From: Amylibacter marinus
Lineage (GTDB): Bacteria; Pseudomonadota; Alphaproteobacteria; Rhodobacterales; Rhodobacteraceae
Reading direction: 5' to 3'
NCBI RefSeq assembly: GCF_030160015.1
Contig: NZ_BSNN01000004.1
Coordinates: forward strand, 434,001 to 498,000
DNA: 64,000 nt
Part shown: in pieces, positions 47,548-58,152 of the stretch
How the letters are laid out: every line of letters starts with the position of its first letter
Numbering within the stretch: position 1 is the first letter of the stretch
Position numbers and translations under genes: made by a program
Notes under the pieces: model-generated
What the model was told of the DNA's origin: nothing
The model's database searches: none
Seen by the model: only the letters and a program-made list of their open reading frames with translations

Positions 47548-49098
47548 ATGCCAGATACCCAGCACAGCACCCTGATCATAGGCGCAGGCCTTGCGGGGCT
47601 TTATGCGGCGCTTACACTGGCGCCGCGTCCTGTTACCATCCTATCACCAGAGCCGCTGGGTGATGGCGCCAGCAGCGCATGGGCACAGGGCGGGGTGGCG
47701 GCCGCAATGGACAAAGACGACACACCAGAGGCCCACGCCGAGGATACAGTGAACGCTGGCGATGGGATCGTAGATCCCGATATCGCCTCTTTCGTTACTG
47801 GCGCTGCCAAGGCGCATGTCTTGGAATTGGCCGATGTAGGCACCCCCTTTGATCGCACGGCGGACGGCGGGTTTGTCATGTCCAAAGAGGCGGCGCACGG
47901 GTTTGCGCGCGTGGTACGGGTAAAGGGCGATCAGGCCGGTGCTGCGATTATGAAAACCCTAGTGGCCGAGGTGAAAAGAACCCCTTCTATCACCGTGATC
48001 GAAGGCGCAACCGCGCTGGATCTCATCTCCAAAAACAGCCAAATGCAGGGCGTGCTGGTTAGCGTTAACAACCAAGAACCCTTTGTTATACAAGCAAAAA
48101 CATACCTGTTGGCCGCAGGTGGCGCAGGCAGCTTGTTTATCAAAACCACCAACCCGCCATCGGTGCGGGGCTTGGCGCTGGGCATGGCGGCGCGCGCAGG
48201 CGCGAAAATCGCTGATGCTGAATTTGTGCAATTCCACCCAACCGCTATTGATCTGAACTTAGACCCCGCTCCACTGGCAACAGAGGCCCTGCGCGGCGAG
48301 GGCGCTACCTTGATCAACAAATCAGGCGCACGCTTTATGCAGGCCATCCACAAGGATGCCGAACTGGCCCCGCGCGATATCGTTGCACGAGCGATTTTCA
48401 ATGAACACCAAGCCGGCAATCGCCCAATGCTGGACACCCGCGCGGCGATTGGTGCGCATATCATCGATGAATTTCCCTCGGTTTCTGATGCCTGCCTAAA
48501 GGGTGGGATTGATCCGGTTAATGACCCTATTCCGGTGGTTCCTGCGGCGCATTACCATATGGGCGGCGTGGCCACGGATATAACGGGCATGTCCACAATC
48601 AATGGATTGTGGGTGGCGGGCGAGGCCTCTTCTACCGGCCTGCACGGCGCCAATCGTCTGGCCTCTAATGGCTTGCTCGAGGCCTTGGTTTATGCGGCTA
48701 CATGCGCGGGGGGCATTGCCCAATCCATCGATAAAACCGGCGGTCAGCCGATGGTGGAAAATCTGGCGATACCACAGTTGGCCTATGCGGTGGTTGATCC
48801 GGTGGCGGTGCAACGCCTACGCGAAACCATGTCTGCCAAGGTGGGCGTATTACGCGAACAAGCGGGGCTAAAGGATGCGCTAATCACCCTACGCGCCCTT
48901 GATGCGGAATATGGCGGTACATCGACCAATTTTGATAACATGCTGGCCGCGGCCACGCTGATTGCCGCCGCCGCCTATTTACGCCGGGAATCCCGTGGCG
49001 GCCATTACCGCACGGATTACCCAGATAAAGACCCGGCCTTTCAAAGCCGTAGCGAAATAACATTGGCAGAGGCAATTGCCCTGCGCGACAGCCTGTAA
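47548..49098 (+). CDS. nadB: L-aspartate oxidase
   Basis: 516 residues, 3 bases after nadA. FAD loop LIIGAGLAGLYAALTL at residue 7, SAWAQGGVAAAMDKDD, EFVQFHPTAI and HYHMGGVATDITGMS are the succinate dehydrogenase-type flavoprotein blocks. The C-terminal helical domain has RRESRGGHYRTDYPD. It oxidises aspartate to iminoaspartate, the substrate of NadA, using O2 or fumarate. Confidence 0.97.
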   Translation: MPDTQHSTLIIGAGLAGLYAALTLAPRPVTILSPEPLGDGASSAWAQGGVAAAMDKDDTPEAHAEDTVNAGDGIVDPDIASFVTGAAKAHVLELADVGTPFDRTADGGFVMSKEAAHGFARVVRVKGDQAGAAIMKTLVAEVKRTPSITVIEGATALDLISKNSQMQGVLVSVNNQEPFVIQAKTYLLAAGGAGSLFIKTTNPPSVRGLALGMAARAGAKIADAEFVQFHPTAIDLNLDPAPLATEALRGEGATLINKSGARFMQAIHKDAELAPRDIVARAIFNEHQAGNRPMLDTRAAIGAHIIDEFPSVSDACLKGGIDPVNDPIPVVPAAHYHMGGVATDITGMSTINGLWVAGEASSTGLHGANRLASNGLLEALVYAATCAGGIAQSIDKTGGQPMVENLAIPQLAYAVVDPVAVQRLRETMSAKVGVLREQAGLKDALITLRALDAEYGGTSTNFDNMLAAATLIAAAAYLRRESRGGHYRTDYPDKDPAFQSRSEITLAEAIALRDSL

Positions 49099-49106
49099 GG
49101 ACAAAT

Positions 49107-49955
49107 ATGACCCACCCATCCGTTCCTGACTTTCTGCTAACTGATCTGATCAAACGCTCGCTTGACGAGGATTTGGGCGGGGCGGGTGATGTGACCAGCC
49201 GCGCGGTGATCCCCGATGGCACCACCTATCAGGCCCGCCTGAATGCGCGTGATCCAGGGGTGATATCTGGTATGCAGCTGGCGCGCCTGTCGTTCCACAC
49301 TGTTGATCCAACATTGGTGGTTGATACGCTGATCGCAGATGGCAACGAAGCCAAAGCAGGCGACATATGCATGACGATTTCTGGCGATGCCAAGGCAATT
49401 CTGATGGGCGAACGCGTGGCGTTGAACCTTGCGGGACGCCTTTCTGGTATTGCCACCATGACGTCTAGCTTTGTCGCGCAAACTACTGGAACAAAAGCAA
49501 AAATAACCTGTACGCGCAAAACAACACCGGGCCTGCGTCTTGTGGAAAAAGAGGCAGTGCGCCATGGTGGCGGATCAAATCACCGCTTTGGTTTGAATGA
49601 TGCTATTATGATAAAGGACAATCACATCGCCGCCGCTGGCAGCATTGAACAGGTGCTGAAACGCGCCCGCGAATTTGCGTCGCACATGCGTACCATCGAG
49701 ATCGAGGTTGATACCCTTGCCCAGTTAGAAACAGTGCTGAGCGTGGGGGGGGCCAATGTGGTGCTGTTGGATAATATGTCCAATGCGGATATGACCCGCG
49801 CGGTGGAAATGGTGTCCGGCGCTCTGATTGTCGAGGCCTCTGGTGGTATGACACTAGATCGCATCGCTTCTGTGGCGGCCACTGGCGTCGACTATATATC
49901 CGTAGGTGCGTTGACCCATACGGTTACTAATCTAGACTTGGGGCTGGACTTTTAG
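49107..49955 (+). CDS. nadC: nicotinate-nucleotide pyrophosphorylase (carboxylating)
   Basis: 282 residues. DEDLGGAGDVTSRAVIP near residue 17, TRKTTPGLRLVEKEAVRHGG near residue 137 and KDNH and EVDTL segments are the quinolinate and PRPP binding blocks; EASGGMTLDRI is the phosphate loop. It converts quinolinate and PRPP to nicotinate mononucleotide with CO2 release, the last step encoded by this operon. It starts 8 bases after nadB. Confidence 0.97.
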   Translation: MTHPSVPDFLLTDLIKRSLDEDLGGAGDVTSRAVIPDGTTYQARLNARDPGVISGMQLARLSFHTVDPTLVVDTLIADGNEAKAGDICMTISGDAKAILMGERVALNLAGRLSGIATMTSSFVAQTTGTKAKITCTRKTTPGLRLVEKEAVRHGGGSNHRFGLNDAIMIKDNHIAAAGSIEQVLKRAREFASHMRTIEIEVDTLAQLETVLSVGGANVVLLDNMSNADMTRAVEMVSGALIVEASGGMTLDRIASVAATGVDYISVGALTHTVTNLDLGLDF

Positions 49956-49964
49956 TATTTATCT

Positions 49965-49978
49965 ACTAATAAATTAGT
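49965..49978. promoter_or_regulatory. small dyad between nadC and glpK
   Basis: ACTAAT-AA-ATTAGT lies in the 48-bp gap, 26 bases before the glpK ATG. It is AT-rich and could be an operator for glpK or a chance repeat. Confidence 0.3.
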
Positions 49979-50003
49979 TGTACTAAGCATTCACGGGGGG
50001 CGA

Positions 50004-51452
50004 ATGACCTATATCCTAGCAATCGACCAAGGCACCACATCCAGCCGCGCCATACTGTTTGATCAAGACCTAAAACCACAGGCACAGGCCCAGCAAGAAT
50101 TTGGTCAAATCTTTCCCAAATCAGGCTGGGTGGAACATGATCCAGAGGAAATCTGGCAATCCACCCTAGATGTCTGCACAGAGGTTGGCCTAGATCAGGT
50201 GGCCGCCATCGGTATCACCAACCAGCGCGAAACCACTGTGATCTGGGATCGCCACACAGGGCATGCAATTTTCAATGCAATCGTCTGGCAGGATCGCCGC
50301 ACGGGTGAATATTGCGACAGCCTACGCGATGAATGGCAGGAAAAAATCGCCGACAAGACCGGCCTGTTACTGGATAGCTACTTTTCCGCGACCAAGGTGA
50401 ACTGGATACTGGATCATGTCGAGGGCGCACGCACCCGCGCCGATGCGGGGGATCTGTTGTTTGGCACCATCGACAGCTTCCTTATCTGGCGCATGACGGG
50501 TGGGGCATCCCATGTGACCGACGCCACCAATGCTGCGCGCACCATGCTGTACAATATCCATGACGGGTGTTGGGATAACGCGCTATTGGAATTGTTTGGC
50601 ATTCCTGAATCTATGATGCCACAGGTGCTGGATAGCGCCGCTGATTTCGGCACCACCACGATTTTTGATCGACCCATTCCCATCACAGGTGTGGCAGGTG
50701 ACCAGCAAGCCGCCACCGTTGGACAGGCCTGTTTTCGCCCGGGCATGATGAAATCCACCTATGGCACGGGATGCTTTGCCCTGATGAACACAGGCGATAC
50801 ACCAGTGAAATCCAACAACCGCCTGCTGACCACCATCGCCTATCAGCTAAACGGCAAGCCCACTTATGCGCTAGAAGGATCAATTTTCATTGCAGGCGCG
50901 GTGGTTCAATGGCTTCGTGATGGGATACAAATCATTGAAAATGCGGCCGAAACCACAGATATGGCACTGGCGGCAAACCCCGAGGAACAGGTGTATTTCA
51001 TACCCGCCTTCACTGGCCTTGGGGCACCCTACTGGCGGGCGGATGTGCGCGGGGCGCTCTTTGGTCTAACGCGCAACACAGGGCGCGCAGAAATCGCCAA
51101 GGCGGCATTGGAATCCGTGGCCTTTCAAACCCGCGACCTGTGGGATGCGATGCAAAAAGATGGCGCCACCAGCGCCTCGGTGCGTGTAGATGGCGGCATG
51201 GCTAATTCAGATTGGACTATGCAAAACCTTGCGGATATTTTGGGTGTGGATGTGGATCGCCCTACGGTTACAGAAACCACCGCAATGGGGGCGGCCTATC
51301 TGGCGGGGCTATTTATCGGCCATTACCCAGAACCAGATGAATTTGCCAAATCATGGGCGTTGGATCGCCGGTTCAGCCCAGAGATGCCGGCATCCGATGC
51401 GGCGGCGCGCGTTGCCGGTTGGAATGATGCCATTGCGCGGCTCACCAATTAA
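50004..51452 (+). CDS. glpK: glycerol kinase
   Basis: 482 residues. The FGGY-kinase start [16 protein letters not shown], the [14 protein letters not shown] block, [16 protein letters not shown] and [11 protein letters not shown] are all typical. It makes sn-glycerol-3-phosphate from glycerol and ATP. It is a lone gene here, without glpF, glpD or glpR, directly behind nadC, so it may be partly transcribed from the nad promoter. GGGGGGCGA serves as ribosome binding site. Slightly shorter than the 500-residue family average. Confidence 0.95.
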   Translation: MTYILAIDQGTTSSRAILFDQDLKPQAQAQQEFGQIFPKSGWVEHDPEEIWQSTLDVCTEVGLDQVAAIGITNQRETTVIWDRHTGHAIFNAIVWQDRRTGEYCDSLRDEWQEKIADKTGLLLDSYFSATKVNWILDHVEGARTRADAGDLLFGTIDSFLIWRMTGGASHVTDATNAARTMLYNIHDGCWDNALLELFGIPESMMPQVLDSAADFGTTTIFDRPIPITGVAGDQQAATVGQACFRPGMMKSTYGTGCFALMNTGDTPVKSNNRLLTTIAYQLNGKPTYALEGSIFIAGAVVQWLRDGIQIIENAAETTDMALAANPEEQVYFIPAFTGLGAPYWRADVRGALFGLTRNTGRAEIAKAALESVAFQTRDLWDAMQKDGATSASVRVDGGMANSDWTMQNLADILGVDVDRPTVTETTAMGAAYLAGLFIGHYPEPDEFAKSWALDRRFSPEMPASDAAARVAGWNDAIARLTN

Positions 51453-51455
51453 AAA

Positions 51456-51473
51456 GGGCCGCATATGCGGCCC
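51456..51473 (-). terminator. terminator of the addBA-trxA transcript
   Basis: Perfect palindrome GGGCCGCATATGCGGCCC. The AAAAA at 51451-51455 becomes a U-tract for leftward transcripts, so it ends the trxA unit; it lies 4 bases after the convergent glpK stop and can also limit that transcript. Confidence 0.85.
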
Positions 51474-51497
51474 CAAAATCTAAAAATCGCGGGCGGT

Positions 51498-51818
51498 TTA
51501 AACGCTGGCGTTAATCCAATCCACCAATGCGGCCTTGGGGGCAGCGCCGGTTTTGTTGGAAACGATCTCACCGCCGTTCAAAATGAACAATGCTGGGATT
51601 CCGCGCACGCCTAGCTGTGCCGGTGTGTCTGGATTTTCATCCACATTCACCTTGGCAATTTTTACCCTGCCTGCGAATTCTTCTGATAATTCTTCCAAAG
51701 ACGGGCCAATTTGCTTACACGGGCCACACCATTCCGCCCAGAAATCAACCAATACGGGAATGTCGGATTGCATAACTTCTGCGGCGAAGGTTTCGTCGGT
51801 TACTTTTACGGTTGCCAT
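51498..51818 (-). CDS. trxA: thioredoxin
   Basis: 106 residues from the ATG at 51818 with GGAGAG upstream; an in-frame start at 51830 would add four residues. The active site is [10 protein letters not shown], with the cis-proline in RGIPALFI. It is the general cytoplasmic disulfide reductant. It follows addA by 33 bases and ends the long leftward transcript at the terminator, an arrangement seen in related genomes. Confidence 0.97.
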   Translation of the reverse strand: MATVKVTDETFAAEVMQSDIPVLVDFWAEWCGPCKQIGPSLEELSEEFAGRVKIAKVNVDENPDTPAQLGVRGIPALFILNGGEIVSNKTGAAPKAALVDWINASV

Positions 51819-51851
51819 TGGGCTCTCCACTTAACTCGTTCTATAACCAAA

Positions 51852-54800
51852 CTAGGTAGCCTCTGCGCGATGGTCAAGATGTTGTGCGTGGATAACCGCG
51901 TCAATCGCGATATTGTGTGGAATAGAGAGCAAGGCCCCCTTGGCTGTCCATAGTATAGAGATATTTATGCGGTGCTGGGGGTAAATCTGGCGTAACCCCA
52001 GCAGGTATAACCCCATCTGCGCCAGTATCCCGGCTGGCACCTCTACGGCAGATGACGGCACGGCGGCATTGCTCTTGAAATCATAGGCATGGATTTCGGT
52101 GTCGCTGATCACCAACTTGTCGATGACACCCGCCATGCGTTGCCCTCCCAGATCGGGGATATCGGCGGTGATCTCTACCTCGCTCAGGGTTTCTGGGGCG
52201 AACAGGAACTGAAAATCTGCGTTGCACAGAATCGCGCGCGCCTCTGCCAGCGCCTCTGCGGTGTTCTCGTGGTTATGTAGCAACGTCGCTGCGCGCTCTG
52301 GCCAACGTTCCTGTGGCACCGCACAGAGATGTTCCAGCAATAAATGCACTTGCGATCCGTATAACATGGCGGCTTCGCCTTCGCGGGCCAGTGCCGAGGG
52401 CAGGGCCTTGGCTCCTGCCATTTTTGACGGCGCAAGGGGTTGGACGGGGCGCGGCAACTTGGCAGCCTGTTGGGTGATCCAATCAGGCAGGGGAGTGCTG
52501 GGCCTCTCCTTGGTGTCCTCCTTGGGGCGATCGGGCTTGGTGATCCAATTCGCACTTTGCACCGTCAATGCCCCCGCCTCTACCCCGCCAATGTTCTTGG
52601 CGGCATTGCTGATCAGATCATACCAATCAGTGCCCTGTTTCCCGCGCTGGCCCGCGCCGCAGACCACCAGCCAACTTTCGGCGCGGGTCAGGGCCACGTA
52701 CAACAGGCGCATGCGTTCTGCTACTTGTAGCTCCGCGTGGGTCGTGGCGCGCGTGCTCTGGCCATCTGTGATATCTGCGCCGCTGCCATTCCATACCGAT
52801 AAGTCACCGGCGATGGATATGGGCCCTGCGTTATGGGTCTTGCGCTGGCCCGTCTGTGGCAGAATAACAATCGGCGCCTCTAGCCCCTTGGATCCATGCA
52901 CCGTCATCAGGCGCACCTGATCCATCTGCGAATCCATCTCACGCTTGATCTCTACATCCCCTGCCTCGAACCACGCTAAAAATCCAGTCAGGCTCGGGGC
53001 CTCGATTTGCTCATACTGCATGGCCTGCGCCAGTAATTCGTCTATGCCATCCTCTACCTCTGTACCAAGGCGAGCTATCAGCTTTGCGCGGCCTTGGTGG
53101 GTGATCAAAATCCGCTCGATTAATTCATAGGGGCGCAGAAAATCAGATTGTGCACGCAAGTCGCGCAAGATGTCCAAAATCCCCCCATGATTGCTGTCGC
53201 GCAGAGATTGCCACAGGGTGCCCGAACGCCCATGAGCCAGATGAAACAGCTCCGCTTCGCTCAGCCCCAACAACGGTGATCGCAGAGCCTCGGCCAAGGA
53301 TAGATCATCATCGGCCAGCGCCAAGAAGCGCAACAGCGCCAGCAGATCGCGCACGGCCAGTTCTGCCCCGACTTTTAGCCGATCGGCCCCCGCCACAGGC
53401 ACCGACAGACCCTTTAGCGCCTTTAGAACTGCATGGAACAGCCTGCCACGACTTTGGAACAATATTAGAAAATCGCGGGGGCGTACGGCGCGGGTGGTTT
53501 TACCCACCTGAATTTGCTGTCCTAAATGCAGGGTTTGGTGAATGTGCTGGGCGATCTGTTCGGCCAGCTGAATTCCGGGATCACTGGGCGAGGCCTGATC
53601 AAGTGGTTGATACCAAGGGCCACTTTTTGGTTTTCCCTCACTTTCAATAAAGGGCCAAATATCGATGCGCCCTGGTTTTTGCGATTGAAAGGCCTTGTGC
53701 TCGGGTAGGGCCTGCATCTTGGCCCCCGCAGGCCCCTTAAATATTTGATCCACCAAATCCAAGATCACGGGCGAAGAGCGAAAAGAATGTAACAAGGCGC
53801 TGTCTTGTAGGGGGGCCTGAATTTGCATCAGCTCGTGATCGAAATGGGCTTTCATTTCGCCAAATACTTGCGGATCGGCCCCTTGAAAGGAATAGATAGA
53901 CTGCTTCTCATCGCCCACCACAAACAGCGTGCGTTTCGCGTCGCGACCCGTATCGCCCACGGTGAATTCCGCGGCCAATTGGCGGATCACCCGCCACTGG
54001 GCGGGGCTGGTATCCTGGGCCTCGTCCACCAATATGTGATCCAAACCGCCATCAAGACGATACAAAACCCACTGTGCCATGCGGCTTTCGGTTAGCAACT
54101 GAGCCGTGCATTCGATCAAATCCTCGAAATCCATCAGGGCGCGGCTGGCCTTATAGGCATCATAGCGCGCCAGAAAGGCATGGGCGAACTCATGCAAGGC
54201 TTGTGTTTTTTCAAGGGCTAGATGGGCTACGCGCTGTGTGCGCAGCTCTTGTACAAATAGGGCCAGCTCGTTTACTTGGGCGCGCAGCTCGGGGTGCTGA
54301 TCCACCGATAAGGTCCGTTTCAGTGTCACACCTGATGGCACAGTATCGATTTTAGCGCCAAAGGGATTCTGTGCCTTTACGCCAAATAACAAAAAGCTCT
54401 CTAGGCTCTTCAGCTCTGGGTGATGCTGGCCCATCAAGGATTTCTCAAGCGTTGGCACTAGCTCTTGGTCTTTTGATCCACCCTCGCGCATGATCCCGAT
54501 CAGCCGTTCTAACAGATCGGTATATTTGGCCAAACCCCTGCAGGTCTCGGCAAAATCCACGCCCTCTGAGATACCAAAATCCGCAGGTTCTGGTGCGCGG
54601 GCAAACCCGTGGCGGTTGTGCAATATTTGGGCGGTGATCTCATGGGTATCCAGCCCTGTGAAATAACGCGCAAACTGCTGTAGAACCTTGGGGTCATCCA
54701 TGGCCATCTGTTCGATGATGTCGCTGCGCAGCTGCTTGGCTTGGCGATCCTCCATCACTGCAAATTGCGGTGCGACACCTGCCTCTAGCGGAAAGCGGCG

Positions 54801-55196
54801 CAATACCGCATCGCAAAAGGCATGGATGGTTTGTATTTTCAACCCGCCGGGGGTTTCCAGTGCCGATGCAAACAATCGCCGCGCATCGCGCAATTTGTCG
54901 CGATCCAGAAAGGCCTCGTCCTCGCCCAATTCCAGCAGGGTCTGGCGCAAATCCGCATCGGGCATCATGGCCCAAGTGCCAAGACGCTGGAACAATCTGT
55001 CCTGCATTTCTGCGGCCGCAGCCTTGGTATAGGTCAGGCACAAAATGCGCTGGGGCAGGGTACCATGTAGCAACAGCCGCGCTACGCGGTTGGTCAATAC
55101 ATGGGTCTTGCCCGAACCCGCATTTGCAGTGACCCATGTGTTTTCATTGGGCATTGCCGCGCTAATCTGGGCCTGTGTCGCCTCGTTAAATCTCAT
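51852..55196 (-). CDS. addA: double-strand break repair helicase AddA
   Basis: 1114 residues. UvrD-type motifs in order: Walker A in NAGSGKTHVL near residue 25, DEAQDTSPAQW (motif II) near 390, VVGDEKQSIYSFQGADP (motif III), MTVHGSKGLEAPIV (motif V) and LLYVALTRAE (motif VI). A C-terminal PD-(D/E)xK nuclease site is visible as GVIDKL...AYDFKS. With AddB it unwinds and cuts DNA ends and loads RecA at Chi-like sites. Its start lies inside the end of addB (11-bp overlap). Confidence 0.95.
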   Translation of the reverse strand: MRFNEATQAQISAAMPNENTWVTANAGSGKTHVLTNRVARLLLHGTLPQRILCLTYTKAAAAEMQDRLFQRLGTWAMMPDADLRQTLLELGEDEAFLDRDKLRDARRLFASALETPGGLKIQTIHAFCDAVLRRFPLEAGVAPQFAVMEDRQAKQLRSDIIEQMAMDDPKVLQQFARYFTGLDTHEITAQILHNRHGFARAPEPADFGISEGVDFAETCRGLAKYTDLLERLIGIMREGGSKDQELVPTLEKSLMGQHHPELKSLESFLLFGVKAQNPFGAKIDTVPSGVTLKRTLSVDQHPELRAQVNELALFVQELRTQRVAHLALEKTQALHEFAHAFLARYDAYKASRALMDFEDLIECTAQLLTESRMAQWVLYRLDGGLDHILVDEAQDTSPAQWRVIRQLAAEFTVGDTGRDAKRTLFVVGDEKQSIYSFQGADPQVFGEMKAHFDHELMQIQAPLQDSALLHSFRSSPVILDLVDQIFKGPAGAKMQALPEHKAFQSQKPGRIDIWPFIESEGKPKSGPWYQPLDQASPSDPGIQLAEQIAQHIHQTLHLGQQIQVGKTTRAVRPRDFLILFQSRGRLFHAVLKALKGLSVPVAGADRLKVGAELAVRDLLALLRFLALADDDLSLAEALRSPLLGLSEAELFHLAHGRSGTLWQSLRDSNHGGILDILRDLRAQSDFLRPYELIERILITHQGRAKLIARLGTEVEDGIDELLAQAMQYEQIEAPSLTGFLAWFEAGDVEIKREMDSQMDQVRLMTVHGSKGLEAPIVILPQTGQRKTHNAGPISIAGDLSVWNGSGADITDGQSTRATTHAELQVAERMRLLYVALTRAESWLVVCGAGQRGKQGTDWYDLISNAAKNIGGVEAGALTVQSANWITKPDRPKEDTKERPSTPLPDWITQQAAKLPRPVQPLAPSKMAGAKALPSALAREGEAAMLYGSQVHLLLEHLCAVPQERWPERAATLLHNHENTAEALAEARAILCNADFQFLFAPETLSEVEITADIPDLGGQRMAGVIDKLVISDTEIHAYDFKSNAAVPSSAVEVPAGILAQMGLYLLGLRQIYPQHRINISILWTAKGALLSIPHNIAIDAVIHAQHLDHRAEAT

Positions 55197-58152
55197 CGCT
55201 GATCTCTATCTTTTCGGGGGCATCGCTATCGGTCCACTCGCCGCGGCGCGACAGATGATCAAAATCGCCAATATCTTGGTTCAGTTGTTCCTTATCATGG
55301 GCGTTAAAACCATGACCTGCGATATTGTAATAGCCGATCAGCTGTTTCAGCTCGTCCTCTGTCGTGACAATGGTCTCGTCATCCACATCGATGGGCAGGG
55401 TGGTTTGATCGCTGTGCATACCGATAAATTCTAGATGTTCGACAGGTGCGCCGGGCATGCCATCCATGCCGCCACGCACGGCAATCAGGGCCGTTAAATG
55501 CAATTGGCGGTCAAATACCTTGACCACAGAGGATGTCGGTGGCTTGCCGGCCTTGTAATCATAAATCCGCAGACCCTTTTGCCCTTGATCTAGCCGATCT
55601 GCCTGTACCGATAGGGTGAAATCCAGCTCTTTAAAATACAACTCGCCCGAACGCTCGGTGGCGGTAATCACCCCCAACCTTCTGCGCGTGGCCTCGGCCG
55701 CCAAAAACCAATCCGCCACCTGCGCCAAACGCGCCAACCATAGATGCCGTGCCGAAGGCCAAGGCACGCTGCGCGCCAAAACCTTCTCGGCGCTGGCCAA
55801 AAATGCGGCCCTAGGCTCTTCGGGCAGGGCGTGGGGGTATTCGGTGCTAAACTGTTCCAAAACCGCGTGAACGGCAATGCCGCGCGCCAAGGCATCGGGC
55901 TGTTTTCCCAGCGGCTCCAGCTTGCGCAGGCCCAGAATACGCCGGGCATATATTTCATAGGGATTACGGATCAGGCGCTGTACCTGTGTGACCGATAGGC
56001 GGTCAATGCGCGCACCCTTGGGCGGCACGGGCGCGGGCCTTGGGGCGGGGGGGCTATGCGCAATTGCGGGCGCGCTGTGCACGGGGAGATCGATCAGACG
56101 CGCCAAGCGCACCCATTGATCACCGCGCTGGCGCATATCGCGCACCGCCTCTTTACCGGTATCCCCGATACCCTCTAACAGATTGGTCAGGCGCATTAAC
56201 CACCGCGAGGGGTTGGCCAGCGCCTCGCCATCACGCAAACAGCGGCTGATCACCACGCGCGCCGCCCCCATGGCCTGCTGAAAATCATGGGCAGATAATC
56301 CAATAGAGCGCTCAGGCAATAACAACCCCAGTTGTTTACGCATATCGCGATTCAGCCACATGTCGGGCTTTGGGTTTTCGGGCCAGATTCCCTCGTTTAA
56401 CCCCCCAAGGATGACCAGATCGGCACCCTGTACGCGTGCCTCTAGCGTGCCCCAAATGGCGATATTTGGGTGGGAAAATTGCGCATCGCGGCGCACCTCG
56501 GTGGACAGAACGCGCGCGATCAGGCTTTGGTATTCTATCGCGCTCATATGGCCGCCATGGGCCTGTTCTTGGCGCAATTCATCCATTACCTCGCGGGCAC
56601 GCCGGCCTGCGGCCTTGTCCCACAAAATGCCACTGCCCTCGCCCGAAGGCCCCGCGGCCAGCGCCTCGGCGGTTGTAAAATGCAAATCAATCCACGCGGC
56701 TAACGGTAGATGCGTTGTCTGTGCCAGCGGTGCGAAAACCCGTGCAATCCATGCGGCCCAAATCACCTGCTCGGGGGTGGATTTTTTACCATCCGCCCAA
56801 TGGGTTATGGTATCAAGCGATACAAAAGGCGGCCCACCACGCAGTACCGCAACCTCTAGGCGCTGGGTCATCAGATTGTGCTCGGGGCGCGCCTCGGTGG
56901 AATGGCATAGGGTATGTTTCAACAGCGCCGACAGGTTTTGTGGCGCAAGCGGGCGGCCAAACAGCCCCGCAATAGACCGCAGGAATACCCCCGGTGGTGT
57001 GAGCTGTAGCGGCACACCGGCGGAATCGTCCGCCTCGATCCCCCAGCGCGCCAAATTGGCGCTAACGCGCCGGGTCAGAGTTCTGTTTGGAGTGATCAGC
57101 ACGGCCTTTTGTTCTTGCTCGGCGGCATTGCGCAGACAGATAGCTATGGCCAGCGCCTCCTCCTTTTGTACATCGGCCTCGATCATGGTGATGTCTTGGG
57201 TGGCGGTGGTGACCTGTGGGATCAGGTCGGGGCCTTCTTGCATCCATTGATCGGTCATGGGCGCGGGGCGCAACGCCAGTGATATCAGCGCGTTGCGCGC
57301 TGGATTTGCAGGGGCTGCCTCGTACCACACGGGGGCATCGCTGCGCTCTATACCCAGCACCTCAAACAGCTTAGCAAAGCCGGCCTGTGGGTGATCCAGC
57401 GTGGCGCTGGGGGTTTTAAAGCTGTGCCATAGATGTGCGGGTTCGGCTGGTTCAACACCGGGCAGGATCACGGCGCCCTGCGGCAGGTTTGCCACCGCCT
57501 GCATAAAGGCGGCGGTCTCGCCGCGCGACCCGGTGGAACCTGCGATAATTACGGGGTGCTGGGGCGGGTTCTGGGCCCAGATTTGCGCATACAGTTGGCT
57601 GATATGGCGCATGCGATCTTGGGGATCGGTCAGGGCGTTCTGATCCCAGTAATTGGCCAGGATTTCCAAGAACCGCTTGGATCGGCCCCAATGTTCGGAA
57701 TGCTCTGCCACATCCAGATTTACCACATCTGCCATGGTGACGCCCTCGCCCTGCACTTCGTCCATCAGGGCAGATAGGGATTGCACCAAATCATAGGTTG
57801 CAGAAATCGGCGCAAGCGATGGCTCGGCCTGCAAAAGCTGTTGGATCAGCTGCCCCAGCAGCAATTGGCGGCGCAGGCTGGGGGCGGCCTCGGGCAGATT
57901 GGCCAGCATCAATGGGTCGTCGGATAGGGAAGTGATCAGACGAATGCGCGGTAAAAATCCCGCGCCCCGTTGATAGAATATCTCCTGTACACGGCGCTTC
58001 ATGCGCTGGGTGTTTACATATAGATCTACACGAGCCATAGCCTCGGGGGGGGTATCTGCCATATGGGTGATTAGCCCATCCACCAGATTTTGTGAAAAAT
58101 CACAGCCCAGCGGCTGGGCGAAGACCCGAGGGATTTGCTGGGGGTTAAACAT
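55186..58152 (-). CDS. addB: double-strand break repair protein AddB
   Basis: 988 residues, the alphaproteobacterial AddB type. The N-terminal half is a degenerate helicase fold (VIIAGSTGSRGETAAFMQAV in place of a strict Walker A). LVILGGLNEGIWPENPKPD near residue 580 is a family mark. The C-terminal nuclease has LRIYDYKAGKPP with the DxK pair near residue 900. The protein carries out Chi recognition and cuts the 5' strand in related complexes. It overlaps murU by 8 bp upstream and addA by 11 bp downstream. Confidence 0.93.
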   Translation of the reverse strand: MFNPQQIPRVFAQPLGCDFSQNLVDGLITHMADTPPEAMARVDLYVNTQRMKRRVQEIFYQRGAGFLPRIRLITSLSDDPLMLANLPEAAPSLRRQLLLGQLIQQLLQAEPSLAPISATYDLVQSLSALMDEVQGEGVTMADVVNLDVAEHSEHWGRSKRFLEILANYWDQNALTDPQDRMRHISQLYAQIWAQNPPQHPVIIAGSTGSRGETAAFMQAVANLPQGAVILPGVEPAEPAHLWHSFKTPSATLDHPQAGFAKLFEVLGIERSDAPVWYEAAPANPARNALISLALRPAPMTDQWMQEGPDLIPQVTTATQDITMIEADVQKEEALAIAICLRNAAEQEQKAVLITPNRTLTRRVSANLARWGIEADDSAGVPLQLTPPGVFLRSIAGLFGRPLAPQNLSALLKHTLCHSTEARPEHNLMTQRLEVAVLRGGPPFVSLDTITHWADGKKSTPEQVIWAAWIARVFAPLAQTTHLPLAAWIDLHFTTAEALAAGPSGEGSGILWDKAAGRRAREVMDELRQEQAHGGHMSAIEYQSLIARVLSTEVRRDAQFSHPNIAIWGTLEARVQGADLVILGGLNEGIWPENPKPDMWLNRDMRKQLGLLLPERSIGLSAHDFQQAMGAARVVISRCLRDGEALANPSRWLMRLTNLLEGIGDTGKEAVRDMRQRGDQWVRLARLIDLPVHSAPAIAHSPPAPRPAPVPPKGARIDRLSVTQVQRLIRNPYEIYARRILGLRKLEPLGKQPDALARGIAVHAVLEQFSTEYPHALPEEPRAAFLASAEKVLARSVPWPSARHLWLARLAQVADWFLAAEATRRRLGVITATERSGELYFKELDFTLSVQADRLDQGQKGLRIYDYKAGKPPTSSVVKVFDRQLHLTALIAVRGGMDGMPGAPVEHLEFIGMHSDQTTLPIDVDDETIVTTEDELKQLIGYYNIAGHGFNAHDKEQLNQDIGDFDHLSRRGEWTDSDAPEKIEISDEI